DNA of 64,000 bases, taken from the NCBI RefSeq assembly GCF_902806685.2, contig NC_048541.1, forward strand, positions 13,836,662-13,900,661, given 5' to 3'. Below are positions 1 through 9,966 of the stretch, piece by piece (the first letter of the stretch is position 1; every line of letters starts with the position of its first letter). The notes beneath the pieces are model-generated. The model was not told where the DNA came from. It ran no database searches and worked only from the letters and a program-made list of their open reading frames with translations. The DNA comes from Maniola hyperantus (taxonomy: Eukaryota > Arthropoda > Insecta > Lepidoptera > Nymphalidae). Made by a program: the position numbers and the translations under genes.

Positions 1-115
1 ACACACGCGACATGCCACACGACAAAAAGTTGGTATAATATTTAACCAATCGATCATAAAAGTATAATTATTATTATTTACTAGCTGTGAACAAAAGTTT
101 TCCAAAAATTGAAAG

Positions 116-1569
116 AGTGCATTCAATATTAACTGGCGTGTTTCCTTTCGTGGTGTTTATTGTATTGCTAACGATGGTCTCAAAAGGACACACGCCAATT
201 ACTATTGAATGCGGTTCACTAATGAATGATCAAAAAACGTATGACAAATTATCAGTTCACCAAAACTTTTGAAAACTAATCAAATCACAAACGTCGTATA
301 CCGCAAACATATTCATTTTACAAAAGATCATTTGACAAATATTCTATTCACAAATGTTTTACTTTGCAATTTGCTGAATGTTAAAATATCATTTAAAAAT
401 TTATTATTTCACCAAATAATTTGTTTTTCAAATCGCGATTTTACAAAATAATAGATGATAAATTTATTATTGATAAAATAACTAATTAACAAAAAACACA
501 CAAAAGTCTGTTTTGGATACATATGCAAACCCCTATGCAACGCAGCAATAATATCATGGGGCATCTTTTTCTGGGTGCGAAAAAAGAAATAACCCCACGA
601 AGGGGATGGCGGGGTCTCAGACCCCGCCATCCTCTTCTAACCTAACCGTTCCGAGTCGGAGTGGCCCAAGTCCGAGCTCGCTTCGCTCGCTCTTGATGGT
701 GGGAGCGGGGGGGATGAGAGAGACCCCCCACCATAGTGGTGGTCTCTTCTCGTCGACCGGGGCCCGTCGACGGAGCCCCACTTCGCGGGGCTCCTTTTTT
801 CTGGGTGGTAAAAAAAGAAATAACCCACGAAGGGGATAGCGGGGTCTTACAGACCCCGCCATCCCCTTCAAACCTAACCGTTCCGAGTCGGAGTGCCCCA
901 AGTCCCGAGCTCGCTTCGCTCGCTCTTGATGGTGGGAGCGGGGGAGAGGAAAGAGACCCCCCACCATAGTGGTGGTCTCTTCTCGGCAACCGGGGCCCGT
1001 CGACGGAGCCCCGCTTTGCGGGGCTCCTTTTTTCTGGGTGGTAAAAAAAGAAATAACCGTTCCGAGTCGGAGTGCCCCAAGTCCCGAGCTCGCTTCGCTC
1101 GCTCTTGATGGTGGGAGCGGGGGAGATGAGAGAGACCCCCCACCATAGTGGTAGTCGACCGGGCCCGTCGACGGAGCCCCGCCCGCGGGGCTCCTTTTTT
1201 CTGGGTGGAAAGAGACCCCCCATTATAGTAAGCGGTCTCTTCCGTCGGCCCGGTCGACATATAAAAGATTTGGTGAATTCTTAAAGTATTTATCAAACAG
1301 TTCATTTTATCAAACAATTCATTTTATCAAAAAAAAAGTGCGATATGTTGTTTTACTAATTAACACGATTAAAGAAATCAATTGTTTGTCAAATGATATT
1401 TTATGAAATGACAATTTGTCTGGTAATTTGTTTTATCAAGTGAATTATTTGTAGAAACATAATTTTTATAACGATCATAAAACGATTCATAATTTTGCTA
1501 AAATTTGTTTGGGAAATGAAACTTTGTCATTTGTTTTTTGTCAATTGATCGGTCACCATTGAATGCACT
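116..1569. mobile_element. Candidate TIR-bounded element carrying a GC-rich hairpin array
   Basis: A 12-bp perfect inverted repeat, AGTGCATTCAAT at 116-127 and ATTGAATGCACT at 1558-1569, brackets two AT-rich flanks (128-560 and 1260-1557). Both flanks are built from degenerate short motifs such as ttttacaaa, gacaaat and tttatcaaa. The flanks enclose the GC-rich array. A non-autonomous DNA transposon with subterminal repeats would look like this. A target-site duplication is not clear (tgaaag left, tgtaaag right), and the 12-bp match could be chance, so the unit is a hypothesis. Confidence 0.4.
561..1257. repeat. GC-rich tandem array, about 232-bp unit, with several hairpins per unit
   Basis: The anchor ctgggtgg recurs at 571, 801, 1034 and 1201, giving units of 230 and 233 bp, a 167-bp unit with a deletion, and a partial fourth. 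Each full unit carries: a near-perfect palindrome around gcggggtct (604-632 and 832-866); a second inverted repeat around agagacc...ggtctct (719-747); a GTCGAC-based inverted repeat (751-772); and a stem GGAGCCCC/GGGGCTCC followed by exactly six T (772-800, 1005-1033, 1173-1200). Base composition is sharply different from both flanks. Long open frames here on both strands follow from the GC bias and the repeat and are not taken as genes. Confidence 0.85.
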
Positions 1570-1816
1570 TGTAAAGTAATGTAGTAAGTCAATTTAGCGA
1601 TAGGATAAAAAGTCGCAAGCATGCCTCAACGCTTTACAACAAATCTTACTTATTCACAGTGAAGTATGAACCCGCTTTAGTGGATCTCCAGTAAACTACG
1701 TGGCTTTTTATTTTCCTCATACTCATAGGCAGATGTGAACAACTACTCGTAAATTGTTTCGCATATTATGGACAATGTTTCGCGAGTCTATTTGCCGGTA
1801 CTTTCAATAGGGCTAA

Positions 1817-2094
1817 TCATCATCATCATCATCATAATCAACCCATCGCGGGCTCACTACAAAGCACGTGTCTCCTCTCAGAGTGAGAAGGGTTTTGGCC
1901 ATAGTCTAATACGCTGGCCAAGTGCGGATTGGTAGACTTCACACACCTTTGAGAACATTATAAAGAACTCTCACCGTTAAAGCATGTAATATTTAATTAC
2001 TTAAAACGTACATAACTCCGAAAAGTTAGAGGTGCATGCCCGGGATCGAACCCTCGACCTCTGATTAGGAGGCGGACGTCCTAACAGTTACACT
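1817..2094 (-). mobile_element. tRNA-derived SINE, family G (Metulj-like), with internal deletion
   Basis: Read on the minus strand it has a tRNA-like head with B-box ggttcgatccc, then a body, and ends in a (GAT)n tract at 1817-1836. About 35 bases of the body (the part normally reading caggtttcctcacgatg on the plus strand) are missing. At least eight other copies occur in this window. The name Metulj is from memory. Confidence 0.85.
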
Positions 2095-2552
2095 TAAATA
2101 TCAACCAATCTATCAATAGGGCTTATATACTTATCTAAATAGATTTTCTTTTTATAACAATTACTACTCTAGTATCAAGGATCTTAATAGTGATAACTAA
2201 CTAGATAACTTCATAAAGAAATATTTTTTCTTCTAAATATATAAAAATGTCATTTCTACGAGAGCGAAGCTTGGCGTTGGCGCTTGTATGCAATAAAAAC
2301 AAAAATAAAATATATAAATAACATAAAATATTACAAAATATATCAATAACGTCTTTGTTTTTGACCAATATCTTTAGATAAAGATTTAAAAAAAACTTTA
2401 TTTTATGCTTCACGTATAATAAAATCACCCTTTTATTAGGTAAATATTTTTGATTTACACTTATCTCAACCATAGATTTATATCATTGTTCTCAACGGGA
2501 CTGTACTATTTGGATTCTCAAAAGAATTTCGTGCTCAAAAATAATTCTTAGT
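2095..2552. other. AT-rich sequence without recognisable gene or repeat
   Basis: No repeat copy, splice-bounded open frame or structural RNA was recognised. A 90-codon minus-strand frame at 2201-2473 is low-complexity, lysine- and isoleucine-rich and shows no domain; it is regarded as chance. Confidence 0.5.
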
Positions 2553-2909
2553 AATGAGGAGGTTACCAGGTAACAAAAATTTTCATAGATGGCGCTGAAA
2601 ACTTCCATCACTGAAGATGAAAAATAATACCTATATCTTTATCATCTATGCTTTAAATTTAAATCGGATGCGAAATTAATTAATTACTTAATCTATCATA
2701 GTTCACAGATTTTGTGGGGAAGAAACGTAAGGAAAATTGCAGTGCACGCTAGCTCTTACTCTTCATCTATGTCATTAATTGACACGACCTAAACATTAAA
2801 GCATAGATCATATAGATATATCTAGATATTATTTTTTATCTTAAGTGGTTGTAGAATTCAGCGCCATCTATGAAAATTTTCTCGAACGTTACCTGGAAAC
2901 CTCCTCATT
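2553..2909. mobile_element. MITE of about 357 bp with long terminal inverted repeats
   Basis: Left end aatgaggaggttacc and right end ggaaacctcctcatt are inverted copies. The match runs for about 45 bp through tttcatagatggcgctgaa and then resumes inside (caaaaataatacc against tattattttttat), so the element folds almost completely on itself. It has no coding capacity. Flanks TAA/TTA-like bases suggest a TA or TWA target, unproven. Confidence 0.75.
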
Positions 2910-3047
2910 TAAGTATTTTTAATTTTATTACTGTCTAGTAGGTATCCGTGGCTATGATCAGTCAATCGAGATTATGTGACGCCGGACGCGGCCCCAATCT
3001 AACATCGTATTCGCGTTTACGAATTATACATAATGAAATTCAGCATT

Positions 3048-3162
3048 CCATTATCATCATCATCAACCGATAGACTTCCACTGCTGGACATAGATCTCTT
3101 GCAGGGACTTCCACACGCCACGGTCTTGCGCCGCCTAAATCCAGCGGCTCCCTACGACTTTC
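3048..3162 (-). mobile_element. RTE-like LINE, 3' terminal fragment
   Basis: On the minus strand this reads as the last ~30 codons of a non-LTR reverse transcriptase (…AAQDRGVWKSLQ…, then …QQWTSIG stop in intact relatives) followed by a (GAT)n tail at 3052-3070. Strongly 5'-truncated and mutated. Better preserved relatives lie at 5739-6040 and 10976-11345. Confidence 0.7.
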
Positions 3163-3345
3163 ATTTCATTATGAGAACTCGCAATCCCGAATCATGATAT
3201 AAACAGCCACTTCATCTACTTTATTTTTGTTAAAAAAATCCTCCTTAACACAAACATTACGCGATATTTTCTTTTACCACATTTTTTCCATCTAACCTTT
3301 TTATACTTATTTACATACCACACAGATATCGTTTATTTAACTCGA

Positions 3346-3444
3346 CCTCATTGTCGGTTGTTTTTCTAGGGGAGCACGTTCCTATAATTATGTTTGTGAC
3401 ACGTGCGCTCGTGATCCCCTTTTCTTTGTGTCCGATAATGAAGG
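3346..3444. repeat. 100-bp imperfect inverted repeat
   Basis: Arm 3346-3377 (cctcattgtcgg… ctaggggagcacg) is complementary to 3412-3444 (cgtgatcccc… ccgataatgaagg) with a few mismatches. Loop about 35 bp. It may be a small MITE or a stable RNA-like fold; no second copy was noticed. Confidence 0.5.
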
Positions 3445-3583
3445 TGCTGCTACAAAGGGGCACACCTATCTCGAGCGGCACTTCGGTATAATGTAGCTAG
3501 GAATGTAATACATGTACTCAAATATACCACAACAATGGGCCTACCCATGGTTTTCTATGAAGAAGTTGAGTTCGCACTGGATA

Positions 3584-3800
3584 CTAGCTGATGATCGAGA
3601 CTTCGTGCGCGTGGATTTAGATTTTTAAAATCCCATAGGAACTATTTGATTTTCGTAGATATAAAGTAGCCTATGCCCTATAATATATAGTTTTATGCGT
3701 GGTCTTTAACTAAATCTAAGCAAAAAATCACGCCGATCCGTTGCTTAATAATTGCTGTGTGATTGAAGAACGAACCAATAAACAAACACACTTGTTTAAG
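3584..3800 (-). mobile_element. Helitron-like non-autonomous element, family A2, degraded
   Basis: Begins ctagctgatg then the hairpin gacttcgtgcgcgtgg (the 3' end on the minus strand), passes through tttttaaaatccc and ends in aaacaaacacac. This matches other A2 copies at 28697, 40788, 61905 and 63140. Confidence 0.7.
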
Positions 3801-4558
3801 ACTCGACAGACGAATCAGGCCAAATAGCCTCGCAAGCTAAATATTTGGTTGGTGCGGACTTCCCTCGGAGTTGATCTAACGGGAAATGCCGAGGAAAAAC
3901 GGGGACATTAACAATTCGCGATCACTTCTAAAGTGCTGGCTGACATTTTGAGCGTACATGAGTAGAAAAGTGGACTTCATCTAGTGGGATAACGCTAAGT
4001 CGAAGAAAAAGAATTTATTTTTCTTGTACCTTATTTAGCCAAACAAAGCAAAGTAAGCTTGTTGCAAGTTTTCATGCGCAAAGAACATCAGTCAACCCAT
4101 CAATCAGTTGTGTTCTTTATGTCTTTCGTTAATGTTTTTGTTGGAAATAGAAAAGTAACTTTGTTTCGACACCAGTCGTAAAACTTTCCTGTTGATTTCA
4201 TGAGGATAAAGATTTGGATTTACGTTTCAACGTCGGTTGTGGGCCGGCTATCGAAATAGTTTCACGACCTTTTGTTCGGGGATAGGGTTTATTTTATTTT
4301 CGAAGACATTTCCATATGGGTACACTGCTAGAGTGAATGCGAATTCTTTTGGTATGCTTATAAATATTTTTCAGTTATTTTAGTTGATGAATTTAGTAAT
4401 GTATGAATACTGAATTAGGAATTATAGAGGTAGCCAAAATATGGCTTTTTTATAAATAAACTAGCCACCGCCTGCGGCTTCTTGTAGACATTTCAAAAAA
4501 AATTACCGTATTAACCCAACATTATAAAAATAACTTTGATGAAAAATATCATCATCAA
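3801..4558. other. No recognised gene; part of a local segmental duplication
   Basis: No coding exon seen. The segment near 4170-4215 (aaaactttcctgttgattt… ggataaagatt) resembles 10345-10380, which also belongs to a block repeated near 10.3-10.9 kb. At 4462-4490 there is a Helitron-type 3' remnant (ctagccaccgcctgcggctt). Confidence 0.5.
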
Positions 4559-4728
4559 TTTTTTTTAAAGAATAGTAGCCATGTTAAATGACTAATATTC
4601 CCCTTTCCTCTCCACCTAAGCGTCAAGCTTGTGCTAAGAGTAGGTACGACAATAGTGCAACGGGTGGGGTTTGAACCGTCGACCTTTCGGTTTTCAGTCC
4701 AATCCTTTATCTGTTGAGCTATTGAGGT
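4559..4728 (-). mobile_element. tRNA-derived SINE, family H
   Basis: On the minus strand: tRNA-like head with tagctcaacagataaagg (A-box region) and ggttcaaacccc (B-box), then a body with cctactcttagcacaagc, ending in ggctactattctttaaaaaa. Length about 170 bp. Sister copies are at 29460-29640 (plus strand) and 55839-56010 (minus strand). Confidence 0.8.
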
Positions 4729-4735
4729 TCTATTA

Positions 4736-4997
4736 TCATCATTGTCATTGTTTTTGATTCAACTGATCAACATTCATTGAAGGACAGTCCTTGCACGAAT
4801 TTCTCCAAGTCTTGTGCTTCTTAAACTCACCAGCTCACAGCTAGTCGCTTGAGATTATCCGTCTCCCTAATGGAGGATTTTCCAACGCTGTGCTACCAGT
4901 AATGAGACCGCCTTTCAAACACTTGGGACCCCAACATCTAGCAGTTCATCAAGATAATACACCCTGCCCGTTGCCACTTCAGCTTTATCACTCGTTC
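4736..4997 (-). mobile_element. RTE-like LINE C-terminal fragment, heavily decayed
   Basis: The order of conserved patches on the minus strand (cgagtgataaagctgaagtg, …gggtgtattat…, ttggggtcccaagtg, then a region aligning with ttggagaaattcgtgcaagg) follows the same LINE tail as 10976-11345, with many substitutions and indels. No open frame remains. Confidence 0.55.
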
Positions 4998-5045
4998 CCA
5001 TTTCCAAATGTCTTCAATAAAATATGACGCTATGATATTACATAG

Positions 5046-5180
5046 TATAGTCGACGCATTTTTAACTGAGTCGTCGAGTTATCTGCCCGTTTTGCTCGCA
5101 CTTACCTATACCTACGACCCATAAGTGCGAGCGAAACAGACAGATAACTCGACGACTCAGTTAAAAATGCGTCGACTATA
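5046..5180. mobile_element. Palindromic MITE, about 135 bp
   Basis: The left arm, starting TATAGTCGACGCATTTTTAA, is complementary to the right arm, ending TTAAAAATGCGTCGACTATA. Pairing extends about 55 bp inward (gagttatctg, gctcgcacttac) around a short centre. Ends in TATA suggest a TA target (Tc1/mariner-type MITE), inferred. Confidence 0.85.
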
Positions 5181-5340
5181 GTTGCTAAATATCAAACAAA
5201 ATAATGCCGAATTTCGAGAAAGTATGAAACCAAAGACAGACAAAAACAAAAACAAGGACGTATTTACTTATATCTCGCAGGCGAGCAATATTCAGCACTG
5301 AAGAACGTTTGAGAAGCACACAAGAAAATGCGATTCACGC

Positions 5341-5450
5341 TTTAACTTGAGAACTTTGGCGCTGCTGCAAACATTTGCTTTAATTTTAAATTGGAAGAGT
5401 TGGCAAGGGAGCAACTAAGTCAAAGCAGTATCACAGATGATGTACGATCT
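5341..5450. repeat. Dispersed ~110-bp segment, copy 1 of 3
   Basis: The segment containing aactttggcgctgctgcaaa, catttgctttaa and tggcaagggagcaactaag recurs with substitutions at 10783-10870 and 11705-11815. A 102-codon frame starting at 5391 lies partly over this block, but it is not conserved in the other copies and has no recognisable domain. Confidence 0.6.
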
Positions 5451-5738
5451 TCGTTTAAGGCACTCCTCTCACATGATTTATCGCCATCGATATTATGTGG
5501 GAGAGCATGCACAATTTTTAAAGTCGTGATTTCATATTTCGACCCAGATTTTGGCTCTGATTCCGATTATATAAAATTCAGAATCTTGTCAATAAAATTC
5601 AAAATCGGTATGAAGGAGCGAGAGTTTATCGCCGTGCATATTATGTTTAGTGAAACATCAGTGCGTTATTGTAAAAAGAGGCATATTTGCATAGCCTAAC
5701 AGTTGATTTGGTTGCGTTTACATACTCGTGCTCAAATC

Positions 5739-5975
5739 AGAAATGAGGAGATCCGTAGGAGAACTAGAGTAACCGACATAGCTCAACGGGTTGCGAAGCT
5801 GAAGTGGCAATGGGCAGTGCAGTCGCACCGGAAAGTACAGCGTTGGAAGACCCCCACTAGGTGAGCGGACGACATCAGACGAGTCGCAGGGAGCTGCTGG
5901 ATTCAGGCGGCACAAGACCTTGGCGTGTGGAAATCCCTGCAAGAAACCTAAGTGCAGCAGTGGACGTATATCGGT

Positions 5976-6038
<63 letters not shown>

Positions 6039-6040
6039 CA
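5739..6040 (+). mobile_element. RTE-like LINE, C-terminal coding remnant plus (GAT)n tail
   Basis: The plus strand, across frameshifts, reads EEIRRRTRVTDIAQRVAKLK WQWAV, then patches equivalent to TDDIRR VAGS and QAAQD in better copies, ending in vdvyr-type residues. This is the usual C-terminal tail of lepidopteran endonuclease-reverse transcriptase proteins. A pure GAT tract follows. Truncated at the 5' end and interrupted by stops. The clade assignment is from memory. Confidence 0.75.
5977..6038 (+). repeat. (GAT)n microsatellite, about 20 units
   Basis: An uninterrupted GAT run of about 62 bp, formed as the 3' tail of the LINE fragment. Its homopolymer-coding frames (poly-Asp, poly-Met, poly-Ser on the reverse) are artefacts. 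Confidence 0.95.
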
Positions 6041-6846
6041 TACTCGTAGGTATATGTACCCTCCTGAGTAATGATCACATTGAGTCCTTGAGTATCGATA
6101 TCTCACCCAATCTTAATTTCAAGAAATGCATAGAGTCAAAGGCCAAAACAGTTTCCAAAATACTTGGTATGCTGAACAAGGTGAAGCGGTAGGCACTTAA
6201 ATGATTCACTCTAAATCAGGTTCAGATTTTTAATCAAAGTTTCTGATACGCAATGCCAAAGTGTGGAATAACCGTCTGCATCCGTGTTTCCATGCAATGT
6301 GTAACCTTCAAAGCAAGAGTTAAACAGGCATCTTCTAGGCAAGCGTGCTTCGACCTAGACCTCATCACTGTTTTTTTATCAAGCATTGATTGTCGTCAAG
6401 TACAAGCATAGTTTGCGTTAAAAAATACTTTATACAAGCTTTATTTATGATGCAAAAATGCCAAATATGCGAAGAAAATTCTAGTTAAAACCCGATCTCA
6501 ACCTAACATAACCGCATAATCCGAGCACGAAATTAGAGTGCGCCAATCAAAATTACGCAACCTTATACATACCCATAAAATTTCCGAGGTTGTAAAGGAA
6601 TTATGGGCTCCTCGGAATTCCGTGTCGATGCAGGGATAAAGCTCGGTGAAAGTTTTAACGTGTGTTATCTCGATCCTCACGTGAGCCTCGGATGTTATCT
6701 ATGTCGCTCGGATACCGCCTTTGTTCGGCCTCATCATATTTTTTTTTTGCAAAGCTGCTCAGTCGTAATGTCAAAAATAAAGGCTCCAAGATACATTGAC
6801 CCGATGTGCTCGGCAAGTACTGGCCAATATGTAAAATGCGTTATTA
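6041..6846. other. No recognised gene or repeat
   Basis: Mixed-composition DNA. A moderately GC-rich patch at 6590-6730 holds short open frames on both strands, with no conserved domain and no matching splice sites. Confidence 0.45.
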
Positions 6847-7014
6847 TATAGTCTGCGACAGGTCAAGATGGCAATTGGGGTATAAGGCGGGGGACTCCTC
6901 GCACACCCACACGTCATTCACCCGCGCTCGCCCACACCGGGTTAGCCTGAGGGATGTGCGGGCGTGTGGGGGCGTTCCTCCCCCGATTGCCATTTTGACT
7001 TGTCGCGTACTATA
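6847..7014. mobile_element. MITE family M, full copy (168 bp)
   Basis: The left end TATAGTCTGCGACAGGTCAA is complementary to the right end ttgacttgtcgcgtactata. Arms extend about 34 bp (atggcaattgggg / ccccgattgccat), and inner GC-rich segments (cgcacacccacacg / gtgcgggcgtgtggg) also pair. Other copies: 14505, 22948, 24337, 36909, 41018. TATA at both ends suggests a TA target. Confidence 0.85.
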
Positions 7015-7433
7015 GATAGGTAGAGAGTACATAATATTTTTTTAAAAATTAAACACTAGCGCTTGGCTACAATCAGACCTGCGCGCAGAAGTTGGAGCAC
7101 ACTTGAAGATAAGTAACTATTGACTCTTGACTTGAAGGTACCTTCTCATATTATATTAAAAGTGGAGTTTTAATTATTCTTTTCTGTGCTTTTGAAGTCG
7201 GTTAACTTACTTTAGTTTCATTATGGTTATTACTAACATACTATGACGAAAAGTTTGATCCCATAAAAATAGTAAAACTAAAAATTTACGACGGCATGCA
7301 TCAAGTCCCTCAAGATACGCCGACTTACCCATATTCTCCGTATCAGACGCCTTGCGCAATAAAATTTTAATTTTCAAGATGACCTACATTTTTATGGCCC
7401 TCGATCGAACTTAAATCATCTTCGGGCGTCTAC

Positions 7434-7929
7434 TAGGGCTTGAAAGTCTTTTTTTCAGCTCCGGAGTCGGGTTTTGATGACCACCATTACAAATCCGGAG
7501 TTCCGGAGTATCGTTGCTTCATAAAAAAAAATGTGAATTAATAATGCGTTTGATTTGAATATTTCTTGCACATAAATGAATGTTCAATTCTGTTAAGCAT
7601 GGAATACAACAAATCAGTTAGAAAAATGAAAAGAAACCTTTATTTGAAGACCTGGTAAAATTAATTATAAATTATTATTTTTCTTGTAGATTTTTTGAAT
7701 TATGTTTTCCATCAATACAATTCGATAAGTTTTTTTTCATATTATGTTCAATTTATTAAGACTCTGTACTGTATGTGTACTTAACTGCTGAAAAAGATCG
7801 ACTTTTTCTAAAAATATTAAAATCGAAACTCCGGTTATGTTTACGATAGCTCCGGTTTTACAAACGAACCTGTAATATTTCGAAGCTCCGGAGTTACACC
7901 TAAACCGGAATTCCGGAGTTCAAGCCCTA
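7434..7929. mobile_element. hAT-like MITE of 496 bp
   Basis: Terminal inverted repeats TAGGGCTTGAA / TTCAAGCCCTA. The flanks GCGTCTAC and ACGTCTAA agree at 6 of 8 bases, consistent with a decayed 8-bp hAT target duplication. The motif CTCCGGA(G) occurs several times near both ends, like subterminal transposase sites. AT-rich core, no coding capacity. Confidence 0.75.
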
Positions 7930-8362
7930 ACGTCTAAACTCCAAGTTTTCGCGCCGATACCAGGATAAAAGAGGGTCAACTTTATGGCTATCTTTTGTTT
8001 TATCGTGATTGTCCTGGGCGATACTGTTTCCTTCTGTTTCTTTTTTTATTCATTTAGGTACTATTTTATAGATTTTAGCTGTGTTTCGGTGGCAATGTGG
8101 TGTATAGCGATCATATTACCGTTATTCCTAGTTGGTTTTTTGTTCAATAGTGTAAATTTACTTGAACAACAAATACTAAAATAAGGTAAATATGTTAAAA
8201 AAAACGAAATTATTTTATTTTTAATGTGCATCTAACGTAATTTCACAATAAATAATAGTGAAGCAAACTTCTTTCGTTATTGATCTCAGCATTTTAACAG
8301 ACAAACTTCCGCGAGGTCTCAGTTCAGCGTAAAGCATTAGTATGTACCTAGTATATTTAAGA
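7930..8362. other. No recognised gene or repeat
   Basis: A 66-codon hydrophobic plus-strand frame (7984-8184) has no recognisable signature and lies in AT-rich DNA, so it is not accepted as a gene. Confidence 0.45.
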
Positions 8363-8568
8363 CTAGATGATGCCCGCGACTTCGTCCGCGTGGATTTACC
8401 TAGGTTTTTAAAAATCCCGTGGCAACTCATTGATTTTCCGGGATAAAAAGTCTATATCCTTCCCCGGGATGCAAGCTACCGCTGTACCAAATTTCGTCAA
8501 AATCGGTTGAATGGATGGGCCGTGAAAGGCTAGCAGACAGACAGACAGACATACAGACTTAGTATGGA
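8363..8568 (-). mobile_element. Helitron-like element, family A (Lep1-like), full copy
   Basis: On the minus strand it starts TCCATACTAAG, has a (GTCT)n tract, agcctttcacggcccatcc, tttcatcccggaaaatc-type motifs, then a hairpin cgcggacgaagtcgcg, gggcatcat and CTAG. 5' TC, a 3' hairpin 8-10 bp before CTAG, and insertion between A and T are the Helitron hallmarks. Known from lepidopteran 'Lep1' elements (name from memory). No coding capacity. Confidence 0.85.
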
Positions 8569-8766
8569 TTTAGTAAATTTAATAAAAAAATATTCTAGAA
8601 ATCTGGCCTTCTTCCTTGTCCACTATAAAGGGAACCTTTTCTTGGCACAAGGGTTTGGGCTGGGTTTTGATGAGTCAGCCAATGAGACAGGACTTTTTAT
8701 GTATTTAGATTGATTACAATAATAATTAATTAAGGCTGTAATTTTTTATTAAAAATTTGTATAAAA

Positions 8767-8981
8767 CTAGCTTATGCTAGCCACTTCGTCCGCGTGGACT
8801 ACACAAATTTCAAAACCCGTTTTCACCCAATTAGGGGTTGAATCTTCAAAAGTCCTTTTTAAGCGTATGCCTACGTCATAATAGCTATCTGCATGCCAAA
8901 TTTCAGCCCGATCCGTCCAGTAGTTTGAGCTGTGCGTTGATAGATCAGTGAGTCACCTTTTCCTTTATATATGTATTTAGA
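8767..8981 (-). mobile_element. Helitron-like element, family B
   Basis: Minus strand: TCTAAATACATATATAAAGG, ggtgactcactgatc, tgaaatttggcatgcagata, then a hairpin near cacgcggacgaagtgg and CTAG. At least ten relatives are found in this window. The adjoining element C begins a few bases away in the opposite direction. Confidence 0.85.
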
Positions 8982-8985
8982 TTAA

Positions 8986-9170
8986 TCTTATAATACAACA
9001 AATGAATCACTAAATGTGTTGCTCACCGAAAATCTCGAGTACAGCTGAACCGATTTCGCTAATTCTTTTTTTATAATATTCCTTGAAGTACGAGGATGGT
9101 TCTTACGGAGAGAAAAAATAAAAAATTTTAATCGACTGTTAGGTGGAACGAAGTTCGCCAGGGCAGCTAG
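8986..9170 (+). mobile_element. Helitron-like element, family C
   Basis: Contains aatgtgttgctcaccgaaaa, gaaccgatttcgctaattc and ttccttgaagtacgaggatg, then a hairpin ggtggaacgaagttcgcc and CTAG followed by T. A second, longer copy is at 55311-55537. Confidence 0.75.
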
Positions 9171-9506
9171 TTTATAATAAAACTTTTTTGAACGCAGCCT
9201 TTTGATTCATCAGTACAGTACAAGAGGACTTTAGAAATAATATTGAAACACCGTCACGTATATATTGTTTGGAATTTTGTTTTAATGCTTAAAACAACAT
9301 GGCGCCTAAAGCTAACATGCCAAAATTAGCATATTGCCATAAATCGGATGATAATGATCTCGACCATTTGCTAAATTAATCAAAATTAATTGGTAATAAT
9401 TCATTGATGAAATTACTGATGCTACTACCGAGACATTACAAAACGGAATACTATTAGCTTAATTATTATTTAATTAGAAAAAAAAATCATGTTATCTATC
9501 ATCTAA

Positions 9507-9787
9507 TCTAAACTAATATTATAAATGTGAAAGTATGTCTGTCTGTCTTCTAGCTTTTTACGACCCAACAGTTTAACTAATTTTGATCTGAAATTTAGTA
9601 CAGAGTTAGCTTACATCCCGGGGAAGTACATAGGCTTTTTTTCCGGAAAATCAAAGAGTTCCCACGGGATTTTTAAAAACCTAAGTCGACGCGAAATTGC
9701 AGGCATCATCTAGTTTAAGTATCAAAGCGTTCTTATTTTGGAATTTTTTAAAAACATAAGTCGACGCAAAATTGCAGGCATCATCTA
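9507..9787 (+). mobile_element. Helitron family A with a duplicated 3' terminus
   Basis: Starts TCTAAACTAATATTATAAAT, carries the (GTCT) tract and ends gcaggcatcatCTAG at 9713. After 30 bp the last ~45 bp (aaaaacataagtcgacgc… CTAG) are repeated, ending at 9787. Two 3' ends in tandem suggest serial termination or a second insertion at the first end. Confidence 0.75.
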
Positions 9788-9868
9788 GTTTAAGTGTATG
9801 AAACCAGACAATACCTGCAATATCGCCTAAGTTGATTTGGGTTGTTAAATATACTACTTGTTAAATAT

Positions 9869-9966
9869 ATTACTTTCCAGGTGTTTAACTATATCCACGC
9901 AAAAATTACGTCGATCTGTTGCTCCATTGCGGTGGGATTTAAGAAACAATCTACAAACAAACACTA
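9869..9966 (-). mobile_element. Helitron family A2, partial
   Basis: Carries the A2 signature: tatatccacgcaaaaattac, gtcgatctgttgctccattg and the run of caaacaaacac. Both ends are missing. Confidence 0.6.

Noticed and set aside
772..800. Rho-independent terminator (stem plus T6) as evidence of bacterial genes
   Set aside because: The hairpin is repeated in a tandem array inside eukaryotic repeat DNA. There are no bacterial genes or ribosome binding sites nearby.
606..1223. Several overlapping open frames of 60-193 codons on both strands in the GC-rich array
   Set aside because: They exist because stop codons are rare in GC-rich tandem repeats. Frames shift between units, contain the repeat several times and show no domain.
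2030..2095. A genuine tRNA gene on the minus strand
   Set aside because: A- and B-box-like sequences are present, but no closed cloverleaf. It is the tRNA-like head of SINE G, as at 10640, 25020, 29470, 53690, 54570 and 56160.
5718..6192. Frames encoding poly-Ser, poly-Met, poly-Ile and poly-Asp
   Set aside because: They are translations of the GAT microsatellite at a LINE 3' end.
8221..8430. Minus-strand frame reading …NLGKSTRTKSRASS…
   Set aside because: Translation of the Helitron A 3' end, repeated at 27555 and 51608.
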